A model generated the notes under the pieces. It was not told where the DNA came from. It saw only the letters and a list, made by a program, of their open reading frames with translations, and made no database searches. A stretch of 64,000 nt of DNA from Chersky-806 sp038252255 (GTDB lineage Bacteria; Actinomycetota; Acidimicrobiia; IMCC26256; JAENVU01). The stretch covers positions 62,001 through 126,000 of the forward strand of contig JBBSAM010000007.1 of the NCBI GenBank assembly GCA_038252255.1, read 5' to 3'. The position numbers and the translations under genes are program-made. This document shows positions 8,500 through 16,592 of this stretch, in pieces (position 1 is the first letter of the stretch; each line of letters starts with the position of its first letter).

Positions 8500-8925
8500 C
8501 TATCGATCCTGGCGGAGGTCCCACGTGAGCATGACGTGGGTGGAGCGCTCGTCGATGCCGGTTGCTTCGTAGGTCGCGAGCGCGGCCACGTTGCCGGCGT
8601 CGGTGAGCACCCACATGCCGTAGCAACCATGCGAGACGGCGAGATCCCGCAGCGCCGTCACGAGCTCCCTGCCGATGCCGCGCCGCCGGAACGCCTCGTC
8701 GACGGCCAGCTCGTACAGGAACATCTCCGTGCCCTTGTCCGGATGGGTGATCTCGACCCCGCTCACGAACCCGACCGGCGCGCCGGCCTCGTAGGCGATG
8801 AGCAGGTGGTGACCTTCGGAGTCGAGGAATCGCTGCGAGATCCGGGCCGTGGCCGGCGCGTCGAACAAGGGCGATGCGGCGACGACGGCGGCGACGTTCC
8901 CCGCGCCGATGCTCCGGATGTCCAT
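8500..8925 (-). CDS. GNAT-family N-acetyltransferase
   Basis: The protein is 141 residues from the ATG at 8925, preceded by GGGAGG. The acetyl-CoA pyrophosphate-binding motif is RRRGIGRELV at about residues 77-86, following the beta4 strand MFLYELAVDEAF. The context resembles the AAC(3)-I-like small acetyltransferases, but substrate specificity cannot be inferred. It is on the minus strand between the nitroreductase gene and a hypothetical gene, with 9- and 16-bp gaps, so the three probably form an operon. Confidence 0.82.
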   Translation of the reverse strand: MDIRSIGAGNVAAVVAASPLFDAPATARISQRFLDSEGHHLLIAYEAGAPVGFVSGVEITHPDKGTEMFLYELAVDEAFRRRGIGRELVTALRDLAVSHGCYGMWVLTDAGNVAALATYEATGIDERSTHVMLTWDLRQDR

Positions 8926-8941
8926 GGCGGCAGCCTCCCGC

Positions 8942-9634
8942 TCAGCGACCGGAGGCGGGTGGCGTCCGGCCGATACGCACGAACGCCTCGTCGGGGGTGT
9001 CGCGCACGTCCTTGTAGATGTGGTGCACGCACGGCTCACCCGGATGCTCGGGCGGGAATTCGATGCTCGTCGGCGCGGAGCCCCACTCGACCGGCTGGAT
9101 CTCGTTGTTCACCGAGCAGTGGGCGCAGTAGACGGGCAGCTCGTCGCGACCGAACGTGCGGCCACCCGGCTCGCGCAACGTCCAGTACGGGTGGTCGCCT
9201 TCGTAGCGGCCGTCGTTGATGAGCTTCCCGCCGGTGCCGCATTGGAACGAGAGCACGATCTTCTCGTCGTCCTCGGAGACCTCGACCTCACCCATGTTCG
9301 CGACCATGGCCCGTGCGATGACCTTGGCTCGTTGTGCCGCGGGGAGAGAGCCCCACTCGGTGCCGGTCGTCCGCCGCGGCCGGACGAACTCCTCACCCGT
9401 CTTGCGCAGCGCGCGCTCGACCGCATCCTCCCCCAGCTCTTCGGCGACGAACGTGAGCAGGCTGGTGATCCAGTTGATCGAGTAGTCCTTCAGGCTCCCC
9501 CACTGCGTGACCGCGCGATCGATGAGCGCCTTCGCGGCGTCGTGGTCCCCCGCGTCGAGCGCCCGCTTCGCCTGCTCCCAGACCGGCGTCTCGATCTTCG
9601 CGATCTCGTCGTCGCTCAACACCCGGTCCACCAT
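8942..9634 (-). CDS. Conserved hypothetical protein with CxxC-type cysteines
   Basis: The protein is 230 residues from the ATG at 9634, which has a clear GAGGAGAG ribosome site. The N-terminal two thirds is helical. The C-terminal third holds the cysteines C132, C170, C173 and C202 in the contexts FQCGTGG, VYCAHCSVNNEIQP and EPCVHH, which could form a metal or redox site. There is a faint resemblance to the L-2-amino-thiazoline-4-carboxylate hydrolase family, which I do not trust enough to assign. It is the first gene of the probable operon with the GNAT and nitroreductase genes. Confidence 0.7.
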   Translation of the reverse strand: MVDRVLSDDEIAKIETPVWEQAKRALDAGDHDAAKALIDRAVTQWGSLKDYSINWITSLLTFVAEELGEDAVERALRKTGEEFVRPRRTTGTEWGSLPAAQRAKVIARAMVANMGEVEVSEDDEKIVLSFQCGTGGKLINDGRYEGDHPYWTLREPGGRTFGRDELPVYCAHCSVNNEIQPVEWGSAPTSIEFPPEHPGEPCVHHIYKDVRDTPDEAFVRIGRTPPASGR

Positions 9635-9692
9635 CAGTCTCTCCTCGTCCGTTGCGCCGACAGTAGAGCCTGATGCCGTGGAGGTGGCGCGA

Positions 9693-9923
9693 CTACGCGA
9701 CCTTGGTGACGAAGAAGACGAGCCAGGCGAGGCCGACCGCGGCAAGGACCAACCAGCAGATCGTCCGCGTGCGCGGTGAGTCCGGGCCGAGTGGCGCGTC
9801 ATGGCCACCGTCCATGATGTTGATCGGGACTCCACTGGACGGGAGGTTGCCGACGGTCACACCACCGCCGCGGTTGTACCCCCGTCGTTTGAAGCGCCGA
9901 CGGCGCCGGTAGCCGCCCGCCAC
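9693..9923 (-). CDS. Small single-pass membrane protein
   Basis: This is a 76-residue protein starting at a GTG. An Arg-rich N-terminus (GYRRRRRFKRRGYNRGG) is followed by one C-terminal hydrophobic helix of about 20 residues (ICWLVLAAVGLAWLVFFV). I do not recognise a family. It follows the two-helix protein gene at 9939 by 15 bp on the same strand, so the two small membrane proteins are likely co-transcribed. Confidence 0.6.
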   Translation of the reverse strand: MAGGYRRRRRFKRRGYNRGGGVTVGNLPSSGVPINIMDGGHDAPLGPDSPRTRTICWLVLAAVGLAWLVFFVTKVA

Positions 9924-9938
9924 GCCGTCAGTCCTCGG

Positions 9939-10217
9939 TCACGGGGTGCCCCGCCGGGTCCACAGCAGCGCGGCGACTCCCCACAGCACTCCGGCGGCGA
10001 TGAACGTGCTGGGCAGGATGGTGACCGCGGTGTACACCCTCCCGACCGCACCGCCCCCGAACAAGAGCGCTCCGTTGCGGTTGTACGTCTGGCTGACGAG
10101 GTACACGACGGCAACGACGCCGAGCACCATCACGATCGCACCGAGCCAAGCGAGCAGCTTCGCCGCCAGCACGGCATCGAACTCACGCGGTTCGCGCTTC
10201 CTGCCCAGCGTCTCCAT
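9939..10217 (-). CDS. Small two-helix membrane protein
   Basis: The protein is 92 residues from the ATG at 10217 (METLGRKREPREFD), with a GGGGA upstream. Two hydrophobic segments are visible, LLAWLGAIVMVLGVVAVVYL and TILPSTFIAAGVLWGVAALL, ending with a basic tail. No family is recognised. A longer reading frame continues upstream but is the antisense shadow of the acyl-CoA dehydrogenase gene and was discarded. Confidence 0.6.
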   Translation of the reverse strand: METLGRKREPREFDAVLAAKLLAWLGAIVMVLGVVAVVYLVSQTYNRNGALLFGGGAVGRVYTAVTILPSTFIAAGVLWGVAALLWTRRGTP

Positions 10218-10300
10218 GCCGTCCCCCGCCGTCGGTTCCAACCAGCCGACCACGGAAGCAGTCTGGCCGAGAAGTGGTTCGGCTGCCCACAGACCGCGAG

Positions 10301-11494
10301 TCAGCGGCGCGGGAGACCCAACACGCGCTCGGCGATGATGTTGCGCTGGATCTCGCTGGTGCCGCCGGGGATGGTGCCGCCGAAGGAGCGCAGCCACTGC
10401 TGGCCCCATGCGCCCTCGCGCCACATCTGCGGGCCGAGGTGGGTCATGTCCAGCCCGGCAATGCCTTCGGCCTCCAGGCCGATCTGCATCGCCCGCTGCA
10501 CGCTCTCGCTGCCGAACAGCTTCAACAACGAGTGCTCCGACGCGGACTTCCCGGCCATGAACTTCGAGAAGCCGCGGTAGCCCATGCACAGCAACGCCTG
10601 CGCGTCGATCGCGATGCTGGCGACCTCGTCGCGGAAGACCTCGTCATCGCCGAGCCGCCGGCCGTCGGGACCGAGATCGTCGGACAGGGCGACGAGGGCA
10701 CGCAACGCGCGGTCCAGGCTGTACGCGTAGTCGACCCACAGCATCGCCCGCTCGTGCGCGAGCGATCCCTGGGTGATCGGCCAGCCCGCGTTGAGCTCGC
10801 CGAGCAGGTTCTCGCGCGGGATCAGCGCGTCGGTGAAGAACACCTCGTTGAAGTCCAGGAAGTCCGGTTCGGAGAGCTCGGGGAAGGGACGCGCTTCGAC
10901 GCCCGGCGTCTTCATGTCCACGATGAGCGCGCTGATGCCCTTGTGCTTCGGAGCATCGGGATCGGTGCGTACGAAGCAGAGGCACCAGTCCGCGTGATGC
11001 GCGCCGGACGTCCACACCTTCTGGCCGTTGACGACGAAGTGATCGCCGTCGAGCACCGCACGCGTGCGCAGGCTCGCGAGGTCGCTGCCGGCCGAGGGTT
11101 CGCTCATCCCGAGGCACCACGCGATCTCGGCCCGGAGCGTGGGGAGCAGGAACTTCTCGCGCTGCTCGGGCGTCCCGTAGTCGCGGATGGACGGCGCGAT
11201 GATCCCGAGGCCCTGCGGGTTGAGGCTGCGCGGGATCTCCCGGCGCGACATCTCCTCGAAGTAGATCATCTGCTGCATCGCGTTGGCGTTGCGCCCGCCG
11301 AGCTCGGGTGGCCAGCCGGGGACGAGCCACCCGGCGTCGAAGAGCGTCCGCTGCCACTCCCGGGCCCACGGCGGCAGGTCCGCGCTCGACTGCTTGGGCT
11401 GGCGGAGGATCTCGCGGGGCGGGAGGTTCGCCTCCAGCCACGCCACGAGCTCGGCCCGGAAGGCTTCCTCGGCGTCTCCGTACCGCAGTCGCAC
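10301..11494 (-). CDS. Acyl-CoA dehydrogenase, large (catalytic-type) subunit
   Basis: The protein is 397 residues from a GTG at 11494 (VRLRYGDAEEAFRAELVAWL). It contains the FAD/substrate signature CLGMSEPSAGSDLASL, then VNGQKVWTSGAHHADW, and the C-terminal GGTIPGGTSEIQRNIIAERVLGLP. It belongs to the branch of ACADs found in actinobacterial steroid and lipid operons, where a large and a small FadE form an alpha2beta2 enzyme. The small-subunit-like partner is divergent at 11633. The operator at 11524 lies 29 bp upstream. A GTG at 11521 would put the start almost inside that operator and is less likely. Confidence 0.9.
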   Translation of the reverse strand: MRLRYGDAEEAFRAELVAWLEANLPPREILRQPKQSSADLPPWAREWQRTLFDAGWLVPGWPPELGGRNANAMQQMIYFEEMSRREIPRSLNPQGLGIIAPSIRDYGTPEQREKFLLPTLRAEIAWCLGMSEPSAGSDLASLRTRAVLDGDHFVVNGQKVWTSGAHHADWCLCFVRTDPDAPKHKGISALIVDMKTPGVEARPFPELSEPDFLDFNEVFFTDALIPRENLLGELNAGWPITQGSLAHERAMLWVDYAYSLDRALRALVALSDDLGPDGRRLGDDEVFRDEVASIAIDAQALLCMGYRGFSKFMAGKSASEHSLLKLFGSESVQRAMQIGLEAEGIAGLDMTHLGPQMWREGAWGQQWLRSFGGTIPGGTSEIQRNIIAERVLGLPRR

Positions 11495-11523
11495 GGCCCG
11501 AAACCTACCCGCTAGGTTCACGA

Positions 11524-11541
11524 CCTGACGTAGACGTCAGG
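11524..11541. promoter_or_regulatory. Shared 18-bp operator, copy 2 (best match)
   Basis: CCTGACGTAGACGTCAGG is the most symmetrical copy: CCTGACGT and ACGTCAGG are exact reverse complements around a 2-bp centre. It lies between two divergent acyl-CoA dehydrogenase genes, 29 bp from the minus-strand start and 91 bp from the plus-strand start, so one repressor could serve both. Confidence 0.8.
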
Positions 11542-11549
11542 GAGGACCG

Positions 11550-11594
11550 CCGGAGGGCGCCCTTCCATTCGCGGCCAGCCCGTTCGCCCTCCGG
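11550..11594. other. Leader hairpin upstream of the small ACAD gene
   Basis: CCGGAGGGCG (11550-11559) pairs perfectly with CGCCCTCCGG (11585-11594), giving a 10-bp stem over a 25-nt loop. The whole is 45 nt, the same length as the CGTTTGTGCC palindromes, although the tips differ. It lies in the 5' leader of the gene starting at 11633, where it could act as an attenuator or protect the mRNA. Function is inference. Confidence 0.45.
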
Positions 11595-11632
11595 AGAGCT
11601 TCCGAAAGCCGGCCGAGGGAGATCTTCGGGAC

Positions 11633-12760
11633 ATGGACTTTGAGCGGTCGGCGGATCAGGAGCTGCTGGCGGAGACGATGCGGCGCTTCCTGGCCGAGCA
11701 GGCGCCGATCTCCCCGTACGTGCGCGGCCGGCTGGACTCCGACCGGGGCACGACGGCCGAAGTGTGGGAGGGGCTCGGCGCGCTCGGCGTCATCGGCCTG
11801 CTGGCCCCCGAGGACCACGGCGGCGCGGGGATGGGGATGGTCGACGCCGCGGTCGTGCTCGAGGCGCTCGGCCAGTCGGTCCATCCGGGTCCGTATCTCG
11901 CCAGTGCCGTGGGCGCGGTCAGCCTCATCACGGCGGCCGGCGAGCCCCGGCACCATGCCGAGCACCTGCCCGGCCTCGCATCGGGAGAGCTGGTCGGCAC
12001 GGTCGCGCTGTGGGAGCCCGGCCGGCGCGCCCGGTGGGCCGAGCCCGAGACCACCGCGGCGCCGGCCGGCGACGGTTGGGTGCTCGACGGGACCAAGGTG
12101 CACGTGCCCGACGCGATCGGCGCGGACATCATCCTCGTCGTCGCCACCCTGCCCGACGGCGCGCCCGGCGTCTTCCTCGTCACGCCGCAGACCCCGGGCG
12201 TCGCGATCACGGGGACACCCACCGTCGACGGCACTCGGAAAGAAGCGACCGTCACGCTCGAGAGCGCGGCAGCGCAAGCGATCTGCGACCGAGACTCCCG
12301 CGCCGCGATTGCCGAGACCGTCGACCGGCTCGGGGTCGCGATGGTGGTCGACGGAGTGGGCGCGGCATCTCGTGCGCTCGAGCTCGCAGTCGAGTACGCC
12401 AAGGAGCGCAAGCAGTTCGACGTCCCCATCGGGACGTTCCAGGCGGTGCAGCACCTCTGCGCCGACATGCTGCGATCCGTCGAGCTCGCCCGGGCGTCGG
12501 CGTACTACGCGGCCTGGGCGTGCGACGGGGCCGACGACGCCGAGCGCCACCGGGCCGCCACCATGGCCCAGGCATTCGCCGCCGACGCGCTCTACGAGGT
12601 CGGTGCGACCGCGATCCAGGTGTTCGGGGGCGTCGGCTTCACGTGGGAGCACGACATCCATCTCTTCTACAAGCGCCTGCTGACCCTCCAGCAGCACGCC
12701 GGCGGCACGGTGGATCAGCTCGAGGAGCTGGCCACGATCGTGCTCGACTCCGGCACCTGA
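11633..12760 (+). CDS. Acyl-CoA dehydrogenase, small-subunit type
   Basis: This is a 375-residue ACAD starting MDFERSADQELLAETMRRF. It has the conserved VEYAKERKQFDVPIGTFQAVQH helix and the C-terminal VFGGVGFTWEHDIHLFYKRLLTL, a combination typical of the partner subunits of actinobacterial alpha2beta2 FadE enzymes such as FadE27 or FadE29. It lacks the SEPGAGSD block seen in the large subunits. It is divergent from the large-subunit gene at 10301 and shares the operator at 11524, so the two probably form one enzyme. Its 3' end overlaps the convergent glycosyltransferase gene by 46 bp. Confidence 0.88.
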   Translation: MDFERSADQELLAETMRRFLAEQAPISPYVRGRLDSDRGTTAEVWEGLGALGVIGLLAPEDHGGAGMGMVDAAVVLEALGQSVHPGPYLASAVGAVSLITAAGEPRHHAEHLPGLASGELVGTVALWEPGRRARWAEPETTAAPAGDGWVLDGTKVHVPDAIGADIILVVATLPDGAPGVFLVTPQTPGVAITGTPTVDGTRKEATVTLESAAAQAICDRDSRAAIAETVDRLGVAMVVDGVGAASRALELAVEYAKERKQFDVPIGTFQAVQHLCADMLRSVELARASAYYAAWACDGADDAERHRAATMAQAFAADALYEVGATAIQVFGGVGFTWEHDIHLFYKRLLTLQQHAGGTVDQLEELATIVLDSGT

Positions 12761-14115
12761 TCGCTCACCCCCGGAGCACGCGCGTCCTCATCCGGCTCGT
12801 CGCCGGATGACGGTGGCGCGGGCGGGCTCGCCTCGGGCCACCATCGATGTGAGAGCGCGGTGAGCGCGACTGCAGCCAGCACGACGATCGTCGGCTCGGC
12901 CGGTACCCGGAAGCGCGTCTGGCCGTACGCGAGCACGGTTCCGAGGGTCACGATCACCGGAGGGATCAACAGCGGCCACTGCCGGGTGCGCCGGCGCTTC
13001 AACACGACGATCCCGCCGATCGCGAGCACGAGCAACGGGTAGTAGAAGTACAGGCCGAGCCCGGTGACCCAGCTCGGGCGCCCTTCCGCTTCGTTCCACG
13101 TCAGCATGTCGACCGGTCGGAAGAAGCCCCAGTCGCGCCCGATCCGCGCCAGCTCCACCACGGCCGCGCGCTTCTTCCGCTTGCTCACGTAGTCGAGCGC
13201 GCGCTGGCGGTAGATCCGTGACACGACGGACTGGTCGCCCGGCGGCGCCTGCTTCGGTATGCAGCCCTTGAGATACGTCAGCCCGGTCGACGGGCCCCAG
13301 AAGACGTTGTCGCAGTTCGACGCGAGCAGCGCGGTGCCGTCGTTCGTCGAGATGAAGGTCGGTTCGTCGAAGCGACTCAAGTTGTAGGCGATCCAGGGGC
13401 CGATGACCACCGCCGTGCCGAGTGCGATCGTCCCGACGATCGCGAACCGGCGCGACCAGGGTTTCGCCCGGAAGCTCCGGAGCAACGGGAGACCGAGGAG
13501 CGGCGCGAGGAGCACCAGCTCGGCGCGGGTCAGGGCGGCGAGACCGCACACGAGACCGAGCGCGAGCGCCAATCCGAGCGCCGGCCGCCGGAACAGCCGA
13601 AGGGCGAGGATCAGCGCGCCCGTCACGAGGGCGGCCGCGAACGCCTCCGACATGATCAGGCCGTCGTTCACCCAGAGGTACGGGTAGACCGCGGCGATGC
13701 CGGCGGCGATGAGCCCGGTCCGGTCCCCCACGAGCTCGCGGCCGAGCAACCCGATGAGGAACACCGCGAAGAGCCCGACGACCCCGATCTCGAACCGCAT
13801 CGCGAGCTGGGAGTCCTCGTCGGCCAGCCCGAGCACGTTGCCGACGACGACCATGGGCATGAGCGCGAAGACGGTGAGCGGCGGGTGGTCCGCGGCCTGG
13901 CGCACCTGGTGCGAGCCACCGGGCAGCAGCGGGAACGGGTCCACGTAGCCGCGCCCGTCGACGACCGCCCGGGCCTCGAGCTCGTAGTACGCCGCGTCGT
14001 AGAACTGCTCGTCGTTCTGCGCCTCCCCGAGGATGTACGCGACGCGCACGACCGCCGCGACCATGAGGATGATTCCGAGCACCGCGAGGAAGCGGCGCGA
14101 CCCGGCGGACTTCAC
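12715..14115 (-). CDS. GT-C glycosyltransferase (PMT/GT39-like), second copy
   Basis: The protein is 466 residues from a GTG at 14115 (VKSAGSRRFLAVLG). A first membrane helix leads into the loop NDEQFYDAAYYELEARAVVDG, the acidic GT-C loop, and HPPLTVFALMP is the conserved following motif. About ten transmembrane helices follow, ending in a Pro/Ser/Asp-rich cytoplasmic tail. It should use a polyprenyl-linked sugar donor at the membrane. The C-terminal tail is encoded across the 3' end of the convergent ACAD gene (46-bp overlap). It starts 10 bp after the stop of the Ltp2-like gene and may be read through from that operon. Confidence 0.78.
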   Translation of the reverse strand: MKSAGSRRFLAVLGIILMVAAVVRVAYILGEAQNDEQFYDAAYYELEARAVVDGRGYVDPFPLLPGGSHQVRQAADHPPLTVFALMPMVVVGNVLGLADEDSQLAMRFEIGVVGLFAVFLIGLLGRELVGDRTGLIAAGIAAVYPYLWVNDGLIMSEAFAAALVTGALILALRLFRRPALGLALALGLVCGLAALTRAELVLLAPLLGLPLLRSFRAKPWSRRFAIVGTIALGTAVVIGPWIAYNLSRFDEPTFISTNDGTALLASNCDNVFWGPSTGLTYLKGCIPKQAPPGDQSVVSRIYRQRALDYVSKRKKRAAVVELARIGRDWGFFRPVDMLTWNEAEGRPSWVTGLGLYFYYPLLVLAIGGIVVLKRRRTRQWPLLIPPVIVTLGTVLAYGQTRFRVPAEPTIVVLAAVALTALSHRWWPEASPPAPPSSGDEPDEDARAPGVSDQVPESSTIVASSSS

Positions 14116-14125
14116 CGCGCGGACC

Positions 14126-15340
14126 CTACCGGCGGCGGGTGAGCAAGAGGGCGCCGGCCAGCGGTCCGCCGCCGGCCGCGGCGACACCCACTTCGGGGTC
14201 GCCCGGCACCTGGCGCTCGCCCCCCTCGCCCCAGAGCTGCACACACGCCTCGTGGAGGAAGCCGTAACCATGGAGCCGGCCGGCGGAGAGCTGCCCGCCG
14301 TGGGTGTTCAACGGGATGACACCGTCGCGGGCGATCGCGGCGCCCCCCTCGACGAAGGGCCCCGACTCGCCCTTGCCGCAGAACCCCATGGCCTCGAGCC
14401 ACGCCATCGTGATGAACGAGAAGCCGTCGTACATCTCGGCGAGCTGGACGTCCGACGGCTTCAGGTCCGTGCGCGTCCACATCTGCGCGGCCGCGTCGCG
14501 GCATGCCATCGTCGTGAGGTCGTCGAACTGGTCCCACGACGGGCGGCCGCGCAGCGCCGTCCCCACCGCCTCGACCTGGATCCCCGGCTTGCGGAGGTCG
14601 GCCGCGGTATCCGCGCGCGACACGATCACGGCGGTCGCGCCGTCGCACGGCGCGTCACAGTCGTAGAGGCAGAACGGGCTCGAGATCATACGGATCCCGA
14701 GGTAGTCCTCCATGCTCATCGGGTCGCGGTAGATCGCCTTCGGGTTCAGCGCCGCGTTCTTCCTCGCGTTGAGCGCGATCTGCGCGAGCTGCTCGCGGGT
14801 GGTACCGAACTCGTAGAAGTGGCGCTGCGCCATCATCGCGATCCAGATCGCGGCGGACGGCGCCGAAAATGGCAGCGTCCACTCCATGAAGCCGCTCGCC
14901 CGGAAGCCGCCACTCCCGCCGTCGCCACCGGGCATCACCGAGGCGCGGCCCTTCTCCCCCTGCGCGCTGCCTTCGTAGACGCTGCGGAAGCAGAGCACGT
15001 GGGTGGCGAGCCCCGACGCCACCGCGAGGCAGGCGTTGATCACCGAGCCGAGCTGGCCCGGTGACTCGATCCCCCCGGACCACCAACCGAGCTCGAGCCG
15101 CAGCGCGTCGTGCACGTCGACCACACCCGCGCCTGAGAACCCGGCCGGTTGCGCCATCGGACCGGGGTACGTGGCCACGCCGTCGATGTCCGCGGTGGTG
15201 AGTCCGGCGTCCGCGATCGCCGCGAGGCATGCGTCGAGGGTCAGCTCGAGCGGATCGCGGTAGAGCCGGCGACCGACGTCGGACTGGCCCACGCCGGAGA
15301 TCAGCGCGCGCTTCTCGATGACCAGGCTCGGGTCGATCAC
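14126..15340 (-). CDS. Ltp2-like thiolase-fold aldolase (side-chain retro-aldolase type)
   Basis: The protein is 404 residues from a GTG at 15340 that overlaps the preceding DUF35 stop by 4 bp. The thiolase fold is clear, but the N-terminal nucleophile motif NxxCxSG is absent; the equivalent region reads GGIESPGQLGSVINACL. Instead it has EMYDGFSFITMAWLE and THGGQLSAGRLHGYGFLHEA. These are the tyrosine-containing and glycine-rich motifs of Ltp2, the aldolase that releases propionyl-CoA in mycobacterial cholesterol side-chain degradation and needs a DUF35 partner. The adjacent DUF35 gene supports this. Annotation as a plain acetyl-CoA acetyltransferase would be wrong if the missing Cys holds. 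Confidence 0.82.
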   Translation of the reverse strand: MIDPSLVIEKRALISGVGQSDVGRRLYRDPLELTLDACLAAIADAGLTTADIDGVATYPGPMAQPAGFSGAGVVDVHDALRLELGWWSGGIESPGQLGSVINACLAVASGLATHVLCFRSVYEGSAQGEKGRASVMPGGDGGSGGFRASGFMEWTLPFSAPSAAIWIAMMAQRHFYEFGTTREQLAQIALNARKNAALNPKAIYRDPMSMEDYLGIRMISSPFCLYDCDAPCDGATAVIVSRADTAADLRKPGIQVEAVGTALRGRPSWDQFDDLTTMACRDAAAQMWTRTDLKPSDVQLAEMYDGFSFITMAWLEAMGFCGKGESGPFVEGGAAIARDGVIPLNTHGGQLSAGRLHGYGFLHEACVQLWGEGGERQVPGDPEVGVAAAGGGPLAGALLLTRRR

Positions 15341-15774
15341 GAGGCCGCCACCGGGCGGAAGAGCGGGATCCAGACCTCGTCGTCGTGGTTCTCGAACGTG
15401 ACCTCGAGCTCCATCCCGATCTTTACCTGGTCCGGTTCGACGCCGACGAGGTTCGTCGTCAGCCGCAGGCCCTCCTGCTCCGGCAGCGCGACGATCGCCA
15501 CCACGAACGGCAGCTCGGGGCCCGGCATCCACGGCTGGTAGTTCACGGTGAACGTCCAGAGCGTGGCCCGTCCCGACACCGGTTCGAAGCGGAGCTCCTT
15601 CGAGTGGCAGCTCGGGCAGACCGGTGTCGGCGGGTGGTTGTAGTAGCCGCACTGCCGGCAGCGCTGGAAGCGGAGCTCCCCCGCTCGCCCGCCGGTCCAG
15701 AAGTCCCGGTTGAGGTCCGTGAGCCGCGGCAGGATCCGGAACGGAAGCTCAGGTTCGGTCGACGCCCCGGCCAT
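15337..15774 (-). CDS. DUF35 OB-fold protein with zinc ribbon (partner of Ltp2-like aldolase)
   Basis: This is a 145-residue protein. The N-terminal rubredoxin-like zinc ribbon has C39, C42, C53 and C56 (CRQCGYYNHPPTPVCPSCHS). An OB-fold follows with GRATLWTFTVNY and the C-terminal LEVTFENHDDEVWIPLFRP. In the mycobacterial and Thermomonospora systems the DUF35 domain of ChsH2 binds Ltp2 and is required for its aldolase activity. Here DUF35 is a separate gene, translationally coupled to the Ltp2-like gene. It likely acts in the cytoplasm as a complex subunit. Confidence 0.85.
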   Translation of the reverse strand: MAGASTEPELPFRILPRLTDLNRDFWTGGRAGELRFQRCRQCGYYNHPPTPVCPSCHSKELRFEPVSGRATLWTFTVNYQPWMPGPELPFVVAIVALPEQEGLRLTTNLVGVEPDQVKIGMELEVTFENHDDEVWIPLFRPVAAS

Positions 15775-15790
15775 GCTCAGCCCGCCATCG

Positions 15791-16138
15791 TCAGTCGGCC
15801 TCGGGAGGACGGGCCGCGTCGAACCCTGCCCGAGCGTGGGTCATCGCTTCGACCGCGGCACCCATCCCGAACGCCGGAGTCGTCAACATGATCGAGCCGA
15901 GCACCTCGTCCCACTCCGCGCCGACCTCGCGCGCGAGCTGTGCGTGCCGGCGGATCCCCGCCGGGTTGCGCAGGATCACCGTGCAGACGAGCCGGATGAG
16001 CTCGTGCGTCTTGCGGTCCGGCGCGGCGAGCGAGTCGATCTGGCTCAGCCAGGAGCTCTGCGCGTCGTGCAGCGCCGGGAAGACCTCGTGGAGCGGTTCC
16101 TCGAAGGGGAAGCTCCAGTCGGGGTTGTTCGGCGTCAT
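15791..16138 (-). CDS. AhpD-like / carboxymuconolactone decarboxylase family protein
   Basis: The protein is 115 residues from the ATG at 16138 and all helical. DRKTHELIRLVCTVILRNPAGIRRHAQLAREVGAEWDEVL matches the AhpD/CMD helical core, including the His in the RRHAQLA helix. The CxxC redox pair of true AhpD is missing, so peroxidase activity is unlikely. The position between two DUF35 genes in a side-chain operon suggests a structural or catalytic role in the same pathway, which cannot be specified. Confidence 0.72.
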   Translation of the reverse strand: MTPNNPDWSFPFEEPLHEVFPALHDAQSSWLSQIDSLAAPDRKTHELIRLVCTVILRNPAGIRRHAQLAREVGAEWDEVLGSIMLTTPAFGMGAAVEAMTHARAGFDAARPPEAD

Positions 16139-16148
16139 GCGTGCGGGC

Positions 16149-16565
16149 TCACGGCTTCGGGGCGGGCCGGAACTGGACGATCGTGACGTCCTCGCTCGTC
16201 GCGTAGAACGACGGCACGAGCGCCATGCCGATCTCGAGCGCATCGAACTCGCAGCCGACGATGTTCGTCATCATCCGCGGCCCTTCCTCGAGCGTGACGA
16301 CCGCGGCGACGTACGGGATCCAGGACGGGAACGGCGGCAGGTCGTTGCGATACACGACGGACCACGTGTACAGCGTCGCCCGGCCGCTCGCCTCGAACCA
16401 CTCGACGTCGTCGCTCCAGCAGTACGGGCAGAACGGGCGAGGGTAGAAGTGGTACCTGCCGCACGCGTTGCAGTGCTTGATGAGGACCCGCTCCGCTCGG
16501 GCCGCGTCCCAGAAGGGCTGCGTCTCGAGATCGGGCGTGGGCAGGTCGAACCGCATGTCCGTCAT
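16149..16565 (-). CDS. DUF35 OB-fold protein with zinc ribbon, second copy
   Basis: This is a 138-residue protein. The zinc ribbon cysteines are C32, C35, C46 and C49 (CNACGRYHFYPRPFCPYC), followed by the OB-fold motifs GRATLYTWSVVYRN and GPRMMTNIVGCE. It is the second DUF35 in the operon and lies 27 bp after the MaoC hydratase gene. In ChsH2 a MaoC-like domain and a DUF35 domain are fused, so this gene and the MaoC gene may be the split equivalent. Confidence 0.85.
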   Translation of the reverse strand: MTDMRFDLPTPDLETQPFWDAARAERVLIKHCNACGRYHFYPRPFCPYCWSDDVEWFEASGRATLYTWSVVYRNDLPPFPSWIPYVAAVVTLEEGPRMMTNIVGCEFDALEIGMALVPSFYATSEDVTIVQFRPAPKP

Positions 16566-16592
16566 CAGTCAGCGACCTTAGATGGCGGCGGC

